Assembly (NCBI GenBank): GCA_015231685.1
Contig: JADGBA010000019.1
Coordinates: 1 to 15,135 of the forward strand
DNA: 15,135 bases
Origin: Candidatus Omnitrophota bacterium
GTDB lineage: Bacteria; Omnitrophota; Gorgyraeia; 2-02-FULL-51-18; JAGOUK01
Direction: 5' to 3'
The notes under the pieces are model-generated. The model was not told where the DNA came from, ran no database searches, and worked only from the letters and a program-made list of their open reading frames with translations. Positions 14,664-15,135 of the stretch are shown here, one piece after another. Position 1 is the first letter of the stretch. Every line of letters begins with the position of its first letter. The position numbers and the translations under genes were made by a program.

Positions 14664-15135
14664 CCGCGAATCTGCCCCCGTCCGGTCACAACGTACTTAT
14701 AGGTGGTTAATTCCCGTACACCCACCGGCCCGCGGGCATGAAGCTTGTCCGTGCTGATGCCCATCTCCGCACCCATCCCGAACTCCCCTCCGTCGGCAAA
14801 CCGGGTGGATGTATTGATGAACACACAGGCCGAATCTACACTTGCCGCAAATCGCTTCTGATGGGCCGCGTTCCGGCTGACAATCGCATCGGAATGTCCT
14901 GAGCCGTAGCGCCGGATATGGCCCACCGCCTCATCAAGATCCTTAACCACCTTGACCGAAAGAATCAGCCCCAAATATTCCGTCGACCAGTCGCTCTCAT
15001 GCGCGGATTTGATATCTTTGAGAATCGCCCGTGTTTGAGCACAGCCTCGAAGCTCCACGCCCCTCCGTTCCATTCGTTCCCCGAATGCCGTCAAAAACCG
15101 TTTTGCTACCGCCTGATGCACCAGAAGCGTCTCCA
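14660..15135 (-). CDS. proA: Gamma-glutamyl phosphate reductase, C-terminal part (cut by window edge)
   Basis: The last 157 residues of ProA, which reduces L-glutamyl 5-phosphate to glutamate semialdehyde with NADPH in proline synthesis. The first visible residues ETLLVHQAVA match the ProA segment directly after the catalytic cysteine (CNAxETLLVH), which lies just beyond the right edge. FINTSTRFADGGEFGMGAEMG and ISTDKLHARGPVGVRELTTYKY are unmistakable ProA C-terminal signatures. The GTG at 15121 is an internal valine and not a start. The stop overlaps the nadD GTG. The order proA-nadD-rsfS is common, often preceded by obgE and proB, which would be expected to the right. Confidence 0.96.
   Translation of the reverse strand, partial: ETLLVHQAVAKRFLTAFGERMERRGVELRGCAQTRAILKDIKSAHESDWSTEYLGLILSVKVVKDLDEAVGHIRRYGSGHSDAIVSRNAAHQKRFAASVDSACVFINTSTRFADGGEFGMGAEMGISTDKLHARGPVGVRELTTYKYVVTGRGQIRG

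Noticed and set aside
1..15135. Mobile element, prophage, defence system, CRISPR array or RNA gene
   Set aside because: Every stretch is covered by recognisable housekeeping genes on one strand, with gaps of at most ~70 bases; no repeats, transposase, integrase or tRNA-like sequence was seen.

Overview
The window is a gene-dense chromosomal segment in which all fourteen genes lie on the minus strand. Transcription therefore runs from the right edge to the left edge. The longest gap between genes is about 70 bases, and most junctions are 4-base ATGA/GTGA overlaps or gaps under 20 bases. No rRNA, tRNA, mobile element, CRISPR array or prophage gene is visible, and GC content is moderately high apart from one AT-rich patch before clpC. 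A Lol lipoprotein-release exporter, an MlaE-type lipid permease and an AsmA/TamB-like protein point to a diderm (outer-membrane) bacterium. The mcsA-mcsB-clpC set is best known from Firmicutes. A lineage outside both Proteobacteria and Firmicutes fits this mix; an uncultured phylum such as Omnitrophota is my guess and is not shown by the sequence.

Right part (15135 to 12005, in order of transcription): the 3' end of proA (proline synthesis), nadD (NAD synthesis), rsfS (ribosome silencing factor) and argS (arginyl-tRNA synthetase). Each is joined to the next by a 4-base stop/start overlap. argS in turn overlaps mfd by GTGA.

Middle part (12008 to 6708): a strikingly short mfd (636 aa against about 1150), lysS, a lolC/E-type permease gene carrying a single-base frameshift, and its ATPase gene lolD. 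lysS has a perfect extended -10 box overlapping the mfd stop codon and no Shine-Dalgarno sequence, so its transcript may be leaderless.

Left part (6711 to 1): ilvE (branched-chain-type aminotransferase), then mcsA, mcsB and clpC, which form a protein-arginine phosphorylation and ClpCP degradation module without ctsR. These are followed by an AsmA/TamB-like envelope protein and the start of an mlaE permease gene cut by the window edge. clpC is the only gene here preceded by an AT-rich promoter-like region.

Most of the window is housekeeping. The strongest unusual signal is the Mfd protein. It keeps the UvrA-binding domain D2, the RNA-polymerase-interaction domain and the translocase motor, but lacks domains D1a, D1b and D3 at the N-terminus and the autoinhibitory D7 at the C-terminus. 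Its GTG start lies exactly at the argS stop, which argues that this is an evolved compact gene and not an assembly break.
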